Shown here in pieces: positions 1 to 6,346 of a DNA stretch of 10,404 nucleotides (positions are counted from its first letter, which is position 1; each line of letters begins with the position of its first letter). The notes beneath the pieces were generated by a model. The model saw nothing but the letters and a program-made list of their open reading frames with translations, was not told the origin of the DNA and searched no databases. A program made the translations under genes and the position numbers. Source of the DNA: Pseudomonas sp. (GTDB lineage Bacteria; Pseudomonadota; Gammaproteobacteria; Pseudomonadales; Pseudomonadaceae); contig DQAA01000663.1 of assembly GCA_003523465.1 (NCBI GenBank), positions 1 to 10,404 on the forward strand, in the 5' to 3' direction.

Positions 1-1
1 G

Positions 2-619
2 GAGGAGCTGGCCATGCTGGCCGGCCTGACGCCGTCATCGGCCTGCGCACATCTGGCCCGGTTGTCGGCCGGTGGCCTGCTCAAGCGTGAGGCCCGGGGG
101 CGCAAGCGTTACTTCCGCCTGGCTGCGCCGGAAATCGGCACGGCGGTGGAGGCCCTGGCCAGCGTGCCGATCCGCGAATTCGAGCCGCCACAGCCTGAAA
201 AAACCGTGATAGCGGTGCCCCTGGCGATGCGCAAGGCACGCTTGTGTCGTGATCATCTGGGAGGGGAGGTCGCGGCGGACCTGTTGCAGCGCTTGCTGGA
301 CGCGCAGTGGTTGCAGCAGACCGACCAGCAACTGGAAATCACCCTGACGGGGCGGGAGGAGTTCGCCCACCAGGGCATCTTCATCGATGCCCTGGCGCCA
401 CGGGACGGCCGCTTGTGCAGCCTGTGCAGTTGCTGCAGCGAGGTTCACGACCGTCGTGCGCATCTGGGTGGCGCACTGGGTAGCAGCGTTCTCAAGCTGT
501 TCGTGCAGTCAGGGTGGGTGCGGGTCACCGACGAATCCCGCGCCGCCCAGGTGACGGCCGTGGGCTTGCGCGGCATCCAGCAGATTGCGCGGATGCCGCC
601 TTCTGTCCTGATCGGCTGA
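2..619 (+). CDS. ArsR-type winged-helix regulator, 5'-truncated
   Basis: The reading frame is already open at the window edge, so the start lies upstream; the ATG at 14 falls inside the DNA-binding domain and is unlikely to be the true start. The first ~40 visible residues are the second half of a winged helix-turn-helix: a recognition helix (TPSSACAHLARL) followed by the wing (LLKREARGRKRYFRL), typical of ArsR-type transcription factors. The remaining ~160 residues form the C-terminal domain of a longer ArsR-like subgroup, with two related segments, LCRDHLGGEVAADLL and DRRAHLGGALGSSVL. A cysteine cluster (C-x2-C-x-C-C, bases 416-436) precedes the second one. This region usually reads CLDWSERR in relatives as I remember them, so the cluster is unusual and might bind metal or sense redox state; that is inference. 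The ligand and targets are unknown. The gene runs head-on into the adenine deaminase gene, with 2 bp between the stop codons. Confidence 0.85.
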   Translation, partial: EELAMLAGLTPSSACAHLARLSAGGLLKREARGRKRYFRLAAPEIGTAVEALASVPIREFEPPQPEKTVIAVPLAMRKARLCRDHLGGEVAADLLQRLLDAQWLQQTDQQLEITLTGREEFAHQGIFIDALAPRDGRLCSLCSCCSEVHDRRAHLGGALGSSVLKLFVQSGWVRVTDESRAAQVTAVGLRGIQQIARMPPSVLIG

Positions 620-621
620 GG

Positions 622-1671
<1,050 letters not shown>

Positions 1672-1691
1672 TACACCCCGTCAGGGAGGGG

Positions 1692-3047
1692 TCACCCGGC
1701 GATGAGTTGCGCGGCGGCCTTGCGATGCCTGGCGATCAGTTCCTGGAGATCCAGGCCCTCGACCTGGCCGTCGATCACTCGCCACTGTCCACCGATCATC
1801 ACCCGGTCGGCCCGGTCGGCACCGCACAGGAGCAGGGCCGAGAGCGGGTCGTGGCTGCCGGAGAAACGCAGTTCATCGAGCTTGAACAGGGCCAGGTCGG
1901 CCTGCTTGCCCACAGCCAGTTCGCCGATGTCGGTGCGCCCCAGGAGTTTGGCCGAACCGCGGGTGGCCCAGCTCAGTACGCGCTCCGGGGTGATGGCTTC
2001 GGCGCCATAGCGCAGGCGTTGCAGGTACAGGGCCTGGCGGGTTTCGAGAATCATGTTGGATGCGTCGTTGGACGCCGAGCCATCCACGCCGATGCCGACG
2101 GGGGCGCCGGCATCGGTCAGGTCCACGGTGGGGCAGATGCCCGAGGCCAGGCGCATGTTCGAACTTGGGCAGTGGCAGATCCCGGTGCCGGCGGCACCGA
2201 GGCGGGCGATCTCTTCAGTGTTGAAATGGATACCGTGGGCCAGCCAGGTGCGCGGGCCGAGCCAGCCGACGCTGTCCAGATAGTCCACGGTGCGCAGGCC
2301 GAAGCGTTGCAGGCAGAACGCCTCTTCATCGAGGGTTTCGGCGAGGTGGGTGTGCAGGCGCACGTCCAGTTCGTCGGCAAGCTCGGCGCTGGCCCGCATG
2401 ATTTCCGGGGTTACCGAGAACGGTGAGCAGGGTGCGAGGGCGATCTGGATCTGCGCGCCGGCCCCGCGTTGGTGGTAGCTGTGGATAAGTCGCTGGCTGT
2501 CGGCGAGGATCACCTCGCCTTGTTGCACGGTCTGCTGCGGTGGCAGGCCGCCATCGGCCTCGCCCAGGCTCATGGAGCCACGGGTGAGCATGGCCCGCAT
2601 ACCCAGCTTGCGGACAGCCTCGACCTGGATGTCGATGGCGTTTTCCAGGCCGTCGGTAAACAGGTAATGGTGATCGGCGGCGGTGGTGCAACCGGACAGC
2701 AGCAGTTCGGTCAGGGCTACCTGGGTCGCCAGCTCCAGCCTGGTCGGGGTCAGCCGGGCCCATACCGGATACAGGGTCTTGAGCCAGGGGAACAGGGGCT
2801 GGTTGACTACCGGCGCCCAGGCCCGGGTGAGCGTCTGGTAGAAGTGGTGGTGGGTGTTGATCAGGCCGGGCAGGACCACATGCTCGCGGGCATCGAAGGT
2901 CTGCTGGCAGGGCAGGAAGGGCACCTGGCCGAGGGAGAGGACTTCACGAATGGCGCCGTTTTCGATGACCAGGCCGCCGCGGGCGTCGAGTTCGTTGGCG
3001 GTGAAAATGGCGAGGGGATTTTTCAGCCAGATGCGGTTTGCAGGCAT
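1692..3047 (-). CDS. 8-oxoguanine deaminase (amidohydrolase superfamily)
   Basis: A 451-residue metal-dependent amidohydrolase of the AtzA/TrzN/guanine deaminase branch. Metal ligands are H66 and H68 (NTHHHFYQ), H234 (LHTHLAET) and D322 (GVDGSASND); E237 and H271 (AHGIHF) complete the expected active site. The N-terminal ~60 and C-terminal ~70 residues form the composite beta-sandwich usual in this superfamily. Length and motifs fit the PA0142 group, which was shown to hydrolyse 8-oxoguanine to urate and ammonia; older annotations call such proteins hydroxydechloroatrazine ethylaminohydrolase. The role would be disposal of oxidised guanine into urate catabolism in the cytosol. The ATG at 3047 has a good ribosome site (AGAGGAG, 3056-3062, 8 nt spacing). 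It lies 114 bp downstream of the dehydrogenase stop and 116 bp upstream of the adenine deaminase start. Isoguanine or another guanine analogue as the physiological substrate cannot be excluded. Confidence 0.88.
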   Translation of the reverse strand: MPANRIWLKNPLAIFTANELDARGGLVIENGAIREVLSLGQVPFLPCQQTFDAREHVVLPGLINTHHHFYQTLTRAWAPVVNQPLFPWLKTLYPVWARLTPTRLELATQVALTELLLSGCTTAADHHYLFTDGLENAIDIQVEAVRKLGMRAMLTRGSMSLGEADGGLPPQQTVQQGEVILADSQRLIHSYHQRGAGAQIQIALAPCSPFSVTPEIMRASAELADELDVRLHTHLAETLDEEAFCLQRFGLRTVDYLDSVGWLGPRTWLAHGIHFNTEEIARLGAAGTGICHCPSSNMRLASGICPTVDLTDAGAPVGIGVDGSASNDASNMILETRQALYLQRLRYGAEAITPERVLSWATRGSAKLLGRTDIGELAVGKQADLALFKLDELRFSGSHDPLSALLLCGADRADRVMIGGQWRVIDGQVEGLDLQELIARHRKAAAQLIAG

Positions 3048-3119
3048 GTTGCCGGCTCCTCTGAAAGTGGGTTCAGGTTCGCCAGCTCAGTGTTTTCCTG
3101 TCTGCTGATCCAGGTCCGC

Positions 3120-3154
3120 CGCGGTGGGCGAGGCGCGAGTCTACACCCACCGCG
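3120..3154. repeat. 9-bp inverted repeat around a possible -10 box upstream of 8-oxoguanine deaminase
   Basis: CGCGGTGGG at 3120-3128 is the exact reverse complement of CCCACCGCG at 3146-3154, with 17 bp between. The interval holds AGTCTA (3138-3143), which on the minus strand is TAGACT followed by CGCGCC, a plausible Pseudomonas -10. The hairpin could mark the end of the dehydrogenase transcript, but there is no T-run on its downstream side (the T-run lies before it, next to the stop codon). As DNA it could be an operator laid over the deaminase promoter. No good -35 box was found. Confidence 0.45.
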
Positions 3155-3161
3155 CGAAAAA

Positions 3162-3845
3162 TCACCAGATCAGGGATTCGCCCTTGTAGTTGATGTAATG
3201 CACGCCCGGTTTGCCGCTGTGAGCCTTGACCTGCTCGACCATACCGCGGGTGCTGGTGGCCACGTCGATATCGGCGCCATCGCCGCCCATGTCGGTCTTG
3301 ACCCAGCCCGGGTGCATGGCCAGCACGCTCAGGCGGGTGTCGCCGAGGCGTACCACGAAGCTGTTGATCATGGAGTTCAGTGCCGCCTTGCTGGCCTTGT
3401 ACAGCGCCAGGTCCGGGGCGTCGGGAATGGCCACGCTGCCCAGTACCGAACTCATGAAGGCGATCACGCCGGTGCCTTCGCGCAGTTGCCCGGTGAAGCG
3501 CTGGGCGACGCGGATCGGCGCCACGCTGTTGGTCATGAACAGGTCACCGACATCGGCCAGTTGCGCGGCTTCGGCGTCCTGGTTGTCCGGGCCCTTGACC
3601 CCGGCGTTGACGAACAGCAGGTCGAAGGTCTGGCCTTCGAGGTTCTTTTGCAGGGCGTCCAGTTGTGCGCCGCTGTTCATCTCCAGGGTTTCCACCCGTA
3701 CGCCAGGCAGTGCCTTGAGCGCTTCGGCCCTGGCGGTGTCGCGCACGGTGGCGACCACGTTCCAGCCGTCTTCGCTCAGACGTTCGACCAGGCCGAGGCC
3801 CAGGCCCCGGGAGGCGCCGATGATCAGGGCGGTTTTCGTAGTCAT
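3162..3845 (-). CDS. SDR-family oxidoreductase
   Basis: A 227-residue classical short-chain dehydrogenase/reductase. It has the nucleotide-binding glycine motif GASRGLG (residues 10-16), NAG (80-82), serines at 132-137 and the catalytic YxxxK at Y149/K153, on a Rossmann fold. R35 after the second beta strand (VATVRD) suggests a preference for NADP(H). The overall shape, with a short C-terminus ending at residue 227, recalls the C-factor/CsgA-like group of SDRs; the substrate is unknown, but a carbonyl compound is likely. The start at 3845 is chosen over upstream in-frame codons because AAAGGAG sits 7 nt before it and the protein then starts directly with the first beta strand. The ATG overlaps the MerR stop codon (ATGA), so the two are translationally coupled and the MerR protein probably controls or senses something related to this enzyme's substrate. 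Confidence 0.9.
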   Translation of the reverse strand: MTTKTALIIGASRGLGLGLVERLSEDGWNVVATVRDTARAEALKALPGVRVETLEMNSGAQLDALQKNLEGQTFDLLFVNAGVKGPDNQDAEAAQLADVGDLFMTNSVAPIRVAQRFTGQLREGTGVIAFMSSVLGSVAIPDAPDLALYKASKAALNSMINSFVVRLGDTRLSVLAMHPGWVKTDMGGDGADIDVATSTRGMVEQVKAHSGKPGVHYINYKGESLIW

Positions 3846-4207
3846 GCGGGAACTCCTTTCAATGTGAGGGGACAGCGATCTTGCAGACGTTGCTTCAGCG
3901 CCTGGCGCAATTCGACGAGGGCGTCGATGCGGGTCTCGACCAGGACCAGCTTGTCCTGGATAAAGCGGGTAACCAGCGCCTCGGGATCTTGTGCCTGCCA
4001 TAGCTCGGCGACGTTCTGGCTGATCTCGCCAAGGCTGAAGCCGAGTTTTTGCGCAGTTTTGATCAACAGCACCAACTGCACGGCCTCTGTCGGGTAATCA
4101 CGATAGCCGTTGGCGCTGCGGCTGGAGCGGATCAGACCGCGCTCTTCATAAAAACGCAGGGTGTCGCGGCTGACGCTGCAGGTCTGCGCCAGTTCTCCGA
4201 TACGCAC
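3842..4207 (-). CDS. MerR-family transcriptional regulator
   Basis: A 121-residue regulator when started at the GTG at 4207. The N-terminus (VRIGELAQ, then SRDTLRFYEERGLI) is the MerR winged helix-turn-helix, followed by the second helix pair (YPTEAVQLVLLIKTAQKLGFSLGEI) and a long dimerisation coiled coil to near the C-terminus. Only two cysteines are present and no C-x-C metal loop, so a metal sensor of the MerR/CueR type is unlikely; an aldehyde, redox or organic ligand is more plausible. The GTG is preferred over the ATG at 4243: it has AGGA 7 nt upstream and gives the usual MerR N-terminus, whereas the ATG lacks a ribosome site at proper spacing and lies at the centre of a MerR operator. 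If the ATG is used the protein has 133 residues. The gene overlaps the SDR gene by 4 bp (ATGA). Confidence 0.88.
   Translation of the reverse strand: MRIGELAQTCSVSRDTLRFYEERGLIRSSRSANGYRDYPTEAVQLVLLIKTAQKLGFSLGEISQNVAELWQAQDPEALVTRFIQDKLVLVETRIDALVELRQALKQRLQDRCPLTLKGVPA
3853..3859 (-). promoter_or_regulatory. Ribosome binding site deciding the SDR start
   Basis: AAAGGAG on the minus strand, 7 nt before the ATG at 3845 and inside the 3' end of the MerR gene. It fixes the dehydrogenase start and excludes the longer frame that begins at 4001. Confidence 0.8.
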
Positions 4208-4214
4208 GGGCAAT

Positions 4215-4218
4215 TCCT
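4215..4218 (-). promoter_or_regulatory. Ribosome binding site for the MerR GTG start
   Basis: AGGA on the minus strand, 7 nt upstream of the GTG at 4207. It supports GTG as the start; the ATG at 4243 has GGAG only one base away, too close to work. Confidence 0.5.
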
Positions 4219-4228
4219 GGGGAAGGGG

Positions 4229-4260
4229 TTGACCTTGGAGCATACTCCAGGCTTTAGCCT
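4229..4260 (+). promoter_or_regulatory. MerR-type operator within a long-spacer promoter
   Basis: The -35 box TTGACC (4229-4234, 5/6 match) and a -10-like TTAGCC (4254-4259) or TAGCCT (4255-4260) are separated by 19 or 20 bp, the overlong spacer typical of MerR-activated promoters. The spacer carries a dyad: ACCTTGGAGCA (4232-4242) and TACTCCAGGCT (4243-4253), with 8 of 11 positions symmetric and a core TTGGAG/CTCCA. It resembles operators of the NmlR/AdhR aldehyde-stress branch as I recall them. The promoter points at the membrane protein gene at 4292, leaving a short leader. The reverse strand lacks -35 and -10 hexamers at the matching positions. Confidence 0.7.
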
Positions 4261-4291
4261 GCCGCCCTCACTTTCCAGCAAGGAGCGGTAC

Positions 4292-4717
4292 ATGTGGAGC
4301 CAGAGCGGTTATCGGGGTTTGGTCAGGGCAAGCGGGTGGTACGACCTGCTGGTAGCGGCGGCATTCGTCACGCCGTGGAGCCTGATGTTGTTGCACGGGA
4401 TGTTGCGTCAGTTGAGCGCGCAGTGGGGGCTGGCTGGCGACCTGCCGGAGTTCGCGCCGTTGCATGGCTTGATGGCCAACCTGATGGGGTCGATCGTCTG
4501 CGTCTGGTCGGTGCTGCGTATCCGCGATCCGCAATTGCAATTCGGGCGTTACGACGCTGTCGGGCGCCTGCTGTTCGCGACCTGGCAGGGTTATGCGCTG
4601 ATGCAGGGGGCGACGCAGTTGCTTTGGGGGACTCTGGTGATGGAGGTGCTTTGGGCAATCCTGCAGCTATGGCCGATGCAACAGGCTGATCAAAAAACGA
4701 CCAATCCGGTTTCGTGA
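4292..4717 (+). CDS. Small four-helix membrane protein of unknown function
   Basis: A 141-residue hydrophobic protein that I cannot assign to a named family. Probable membrane segments lie at about residues 15-36, 57-75, 90-107 and 108-127; the loop after the first (residues 37-56) and the basic stretch after the second (VLRIRDPQLQFGRYD) are polar. The N-terminus is short and has no cleavable signal; the C-terminus (QQADQKTTNPVS) is polar. The start at 4292 is set by AAGGAG at 4280-4285 with a 6-nt spacer. It is divergent from the MerR/SDR pair and sits directly behind the MerR-type promoter, so it is likely a target of that regulator. A role in handling the MerR inducer, for example transport or membrane stress, is possible but unproven. 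It ends at the gene-free convergent region. Confidence 0.82.
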   Translation: MWSQSGYRGLVRASGWYDLLVAAAFVTPWSLMLLHGMLRQLSAQWGLAGDLPEFAPLHGLMANLMGSIVCVWSVLRIRDPQLQFGRYDAVGRLLFATWQGYALMQGATQLLWGTLVMEVLWAILQLWPMQQADQKTTNPVS

Positions 4718-4752
4718 CGGCCCGGCAGGCGATTGGCGCGGGCGTGCACGGT

Positions 4753-4761
4753 TTATCCACA
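4753..4761 (+). promoter_or_regulatory. DnaA box (perfect consensus match)
   Basis: TTATCCACA, an exact match to the bacterial high-affinity DnaA box, located 36 bp after the membrane protein stop codon and immediately before a hairpin. Confidence 0.5.
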
Positions 4762-4762
4762 A

Positions 4763-4788
4763 CTTGCTCCACAGTATCTGTGAGCAAG
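4763..4788. repeat. Hairpin downstream of the membrane protein gene
   Basis: CTTGCTCCACAG (4763-4774) pairs with CTGTGAGCAAG (4778-4788) over 11 bp with one bulged C and a 3-nt TAT loop. It is not followed by a T-run in either direction, so it is not a canonical intrinsic terminator, but it could protect the 3' end of the mRNA. Its arms contain DnaA-box-like CCACA and TGTG halves. Confidence 0.55.
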
Positions 4789-4810
4789 CCGCCTAGCCGG
4801 GTATAAGCCC

Positions 4811-4819
4811 GTATCCACA
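4811..4819 (+). promoter_or_regulatory. DnaA box-like site (8 of 9)
   Basis: GTATCCACA differs from the DnaA consensus only at the first base and has the same orientation as the perfect boxes at 4753 and 4955. Confidence 0.35.
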
Positions 4820-4884
4820 GTCTTCCAATGGCGATAAACGCCGTTAAGCGGCTGATTTTTCGGCGATTGGAGGGCTGTCATCAA

Positions 4885-4898
4885 ATTTTGATCAAAAT
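4885..4898. repeat. AT-rich 14-bp perfect palindrome
   Basis: ATTTTGATCAAAAT is fully self-complementary and lies in the most AT-rich stretch of the window (about 4881-4904), which also holds a second GATC at 4901. It could be a protein-binding site or, together with the DnaA boxes, an easily melted segment. Confidence 0.5.
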
Positions 4899-4954
4899 AT
4901 GATCGTTCCGCTGCAGGCCTTGTCGCAGAAGGCTTGCAGCGTCCTGCCCAGAGG

Positions 4955-4963
4955 TTATCCACA
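4955..4963 (+). promoter_or_regulatory. DnaA box (perfect consensus match)
   Basis: TTATCCACA, the second exact match in this gap, 31 bp from the yigZ stop codon and beside the hairpin at 4969-4987. Confidence 0.5.
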
Positions 4964-4968
4964 GCCGG

Positions 4969-4987
4969 GCCCACAGTGGATGTGGGC
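4969..4987. repeat. Hairpin at the 3' end of yigZ
   Basis: GCCCACA (4969-4975) and TGTGGGC (4981-4987) form a perfect 7-bp stem with a 5-nt loop, starting 6 nt after the yigZ stop on the minus strand. No T-run follows, so it is at most a weak or Rho-assisted terminator or an mRNA 3'-end stabiliser. Confidence 0.5.
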
Positions 4988-4993
4988 AATTGT

Positions 4994-5578
4994 TCAGCAG
5001 CTTTCGAGGAGGATCCGACCGCGGCTGAGGTCGGCCAGCTGGCGCTGGACCGCGTCGATTCGCTCCGCGCCGAGGGCCAGTTGTACATCGACGCCGTTGG
5101 CGGTGAACGCTTCGTTGAGGATCACGCCGTCTGCCTCGGCGACCCGCAGCTTGAGCAGGGCCAGTTCGCTGAACGAACACGAGCATTTCAGTTCGGTACG
5201 ACTTATCAACAGGCGTTTGGCCGCCTGTTGCAGGCATTTGTTGGCGCCGCCGCCGTAGGCCCGGGCCAGGCCACCGGTGCCCAGCTGGATGCCGCCGTAC
5301 CAGCGGATGACCAGCACGACCACTTGATCGCAGTCTTGCGCTTCGATGGCGGCGAGGATCGGTCGCCCGGCCGTACCGCCGGGTTCGCCGTCGTCGCTGC
5401 TGCGGTACTGGGCGCCGATCTTCCAGGCCCAGCAGTTGTGGGTGGCAGCCAGATCGCTGTGCTGTTCGAGAAAGGCCTGGGCATCGGCCGGCGTGCTGAT
5501 CGGCGCGGCGAGGGTGATGAAACGGCTTTTGCGAATCTCTTCGCGGTATTCGCAGGTGTCCAGCAGGGTAGAAGGCAT
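4994..5578 (-). CDS. yigZ: YigZ/IMPACT-family protein
   Basis: A 194-residue member of the UPF0029/IMPACT family, the usual size for bacterial YigZ. The N-terminal domain shows the family signature segments ATHNCWAW (residues 45-52), SDDGEPGGTAGRPIL (61-75) and VVLVIRWYGGIQLGTGGL (87-104). The C-terminal part (about 130-194) matches the small ferredoxin-like DUF1949 domain. Eukaryotic IMPACT restrains Gcn2 signalling; the bacterial function is not settled, and nucleic-acid binding has been suggested from structure. The ATG at 5578 lacks a clear ribosome site but lies only 10 bp after the TetR stop codon, so translation is probably coupled to that gene. The gene ends at the structured convergent gap. 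The family call is firm; the role is unknown. Confidence 0.92.
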   Translation of the reverse strand: MPSTLLDTCEYREEIRKSRFITLAAPISTPADAQAFLEQHSDLAATHNCWAWKIGAQYRSSDDGEPGGTAGRPILAAIEAQDCDQVVVLVIRWYGGIQLGTGGLARAYGGGANKCLQQAAKRLLISRTELKCSCSFSELALLKLRVAEADGVILNEAFTANGVDVQLALGAERIDAVQRQLADLSRGRILLESC

Positions 5579-5588
5579 GAGCGGGTGT

Positions 5589-6248
5589 TCAGTTCGGCGG
5601 GGTCAGGCCACAGCCTTTGAGGATGATGTGGATAAGGTTGTTGCCGGCCTCTTCCATGTCTTGCTTGGTCAGGCGTGTGCGGCCGGTGACCTGGCAGATC
5701 TGCGTGGCGAAGTCGGCGTAGTGTTGGGTGCTGCTCCACAGCAGGAAGATCAGGTGCACGGGTTCGACCTTGTCCATCTTGCCGGCGTCGATCCAGGCCT
5801 GGAACACGCCGGCGCGACCCTTGAACCACTCGCGGTAGTCCTGGCTGAAGTAGTCGGTCAGGCACGTGCCGCCACTGATGATCTCCATGGCGAAGATCCG
5901 CGAGGCCTGGGGGTTGCGACGAGAGAACTCCATCTTCGCGCGGATGTAGTGGGCGAGGGCTTCGGCCGGGTCGTCCTCGACGTTGAGGGCGTTGAAGGTG
6001 CTGTCCCACAGCTCGATGATGTTGCTCAGGACCGCGATGTAGAGCCCCAGCTTGTTGGTGAAGTAGTAGTGCAGGTTGGCCTTGGGCAGCCCGGCGTTCT
6101 GGGCGATGGTGTTCATGCTGGTGCCCTTGAAGCCGTGACGGGCGAACTCGTCTTCTGCGGCCTGGATGATGGCCTGCTCGTTCTTCTGGCGGATACGTCC
6201 GGCGGGCTTGGCGGCGAGGGTGCGGTGGGCGGGCACTTCAAGGGTCAT
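5589..6248 (-). CDS. TetR-family regulator, RutR-like
   Basis: A 219-residue TetR-type repressor. The N-terminal helix-turn-helix covers about residues 21-70 (AEDEFARHGFKGTSMNTIAQ, then LHYYFTNKLGLY). The ligand domain carries segments shared with E. coli RutR as I recall its sequence: PQASRIFAMEI (residues 113-123) and LIFLLWSSTQHYADF (166-180). RutR binds uracil or thymine and represses pyrimidine-degradation genes, so a pyrimidine ligand is a reasonable inference here, supported by the neighbouring beta-alanine genes, since beta-alanine is a product of uracil breakdown. The ATG at 6248 is chosen over a TTG at 6263 that has no ribosome site; the ATG itself has only a weak GGA 6 nt upstream. 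It precedes yigZ by 10 bp and follows the LysR gene after 97 bp. No RutR-type TTGACCA/TGGTCAA operator was seen in the window. Confidence 0.9.
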   Translation of the reverse strand: MTLEVPAHRTLAAKPAGRIRQKNEQAIIQAAEDEFARHGFKGTSMNTIAQNAGLPKANLHYYFTNKLGLYIAVLSNIIELWDSTFNALNVEDDPAEALAHYIRAKMEFSRRNPQASRIFAMEIISGGTCLTDYFSQDYREWFKGRAGVFQAWIDAGKMDKVEPVHLIFLLWSSTQHYADFATQICQVTGRTRLTKQDMEEAGNNLIHIILKGCGLTPPN

Positions 6249-6286
6249 GGGCAATTCCGGCAAGCTGGGAAATTAAGGCACATGCG

Positions 6287-6315
6287 TTGATACCCCAGGC
6301 ATGGCGGGTGGGCAA
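6287..6315 (-). promoter_or_regulatory. Candidate promoter of the tetR-yigZ pair
   Basis: On the minus strand TTGCCC (6310-6315, 4/6) and TATCAA (6287-6292, 4/6) are separated by exactly 17 bp, about 40 bp upstream of the TetR ATG. Both hexamers are moderate matches. A perfect 10-bp palindrome, CGCAATTGCG (6335-6344), lies upstream next to the bauR stop and could be an operator or chance. Confidence 0.35.
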
Positions 6316-6346
6316 GCGCGAAACGCGAGAATATCGCAATTGCGTC

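Larger units (their letters stand above)
4718..4993. other. Gene-free convergent gap with DnaA boxes and hairpins
   Basis: 276 bp lie between the converging stop codons of the membrane protein and yigZ genes. I see no credible gene in it. It contains two perfect TTATCCACA sequences, one 8/9 match, two weaker inverse matches (4779-4787, 4981-4989), two hairpins and an AT-rich palindrome with GATC sites. This density is unusual for a gap that needs no promoters. An origin-like or DnaA-titrating function is conceivable; shared repeat ancestry is the alternative. Confidence 0.6.

Noticed and set aside
244..252. Missing ALDH glutamate in the dehydrogenase (residue numbers of that protein, not bases)
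   Set aside because: It is a normal property of the CoA-acylating MmsA/IolA group, not a defect.
2480..2488. Perfect DnaA box inside the 8-oxoguanine deaminase gene; a second at 5627-5635 inside the TetR gene
   Set aside because: Both come from Leu-Ile-His codons on the minus strand and are isolated, so they are explained by coding sequence.
6249..6263. TTG start at 6263 for the TetR regulator
   Set aside because: No ribosome site precedes it and the extra five residues add nothing to the domain; the ATG at 6248 is simpler.
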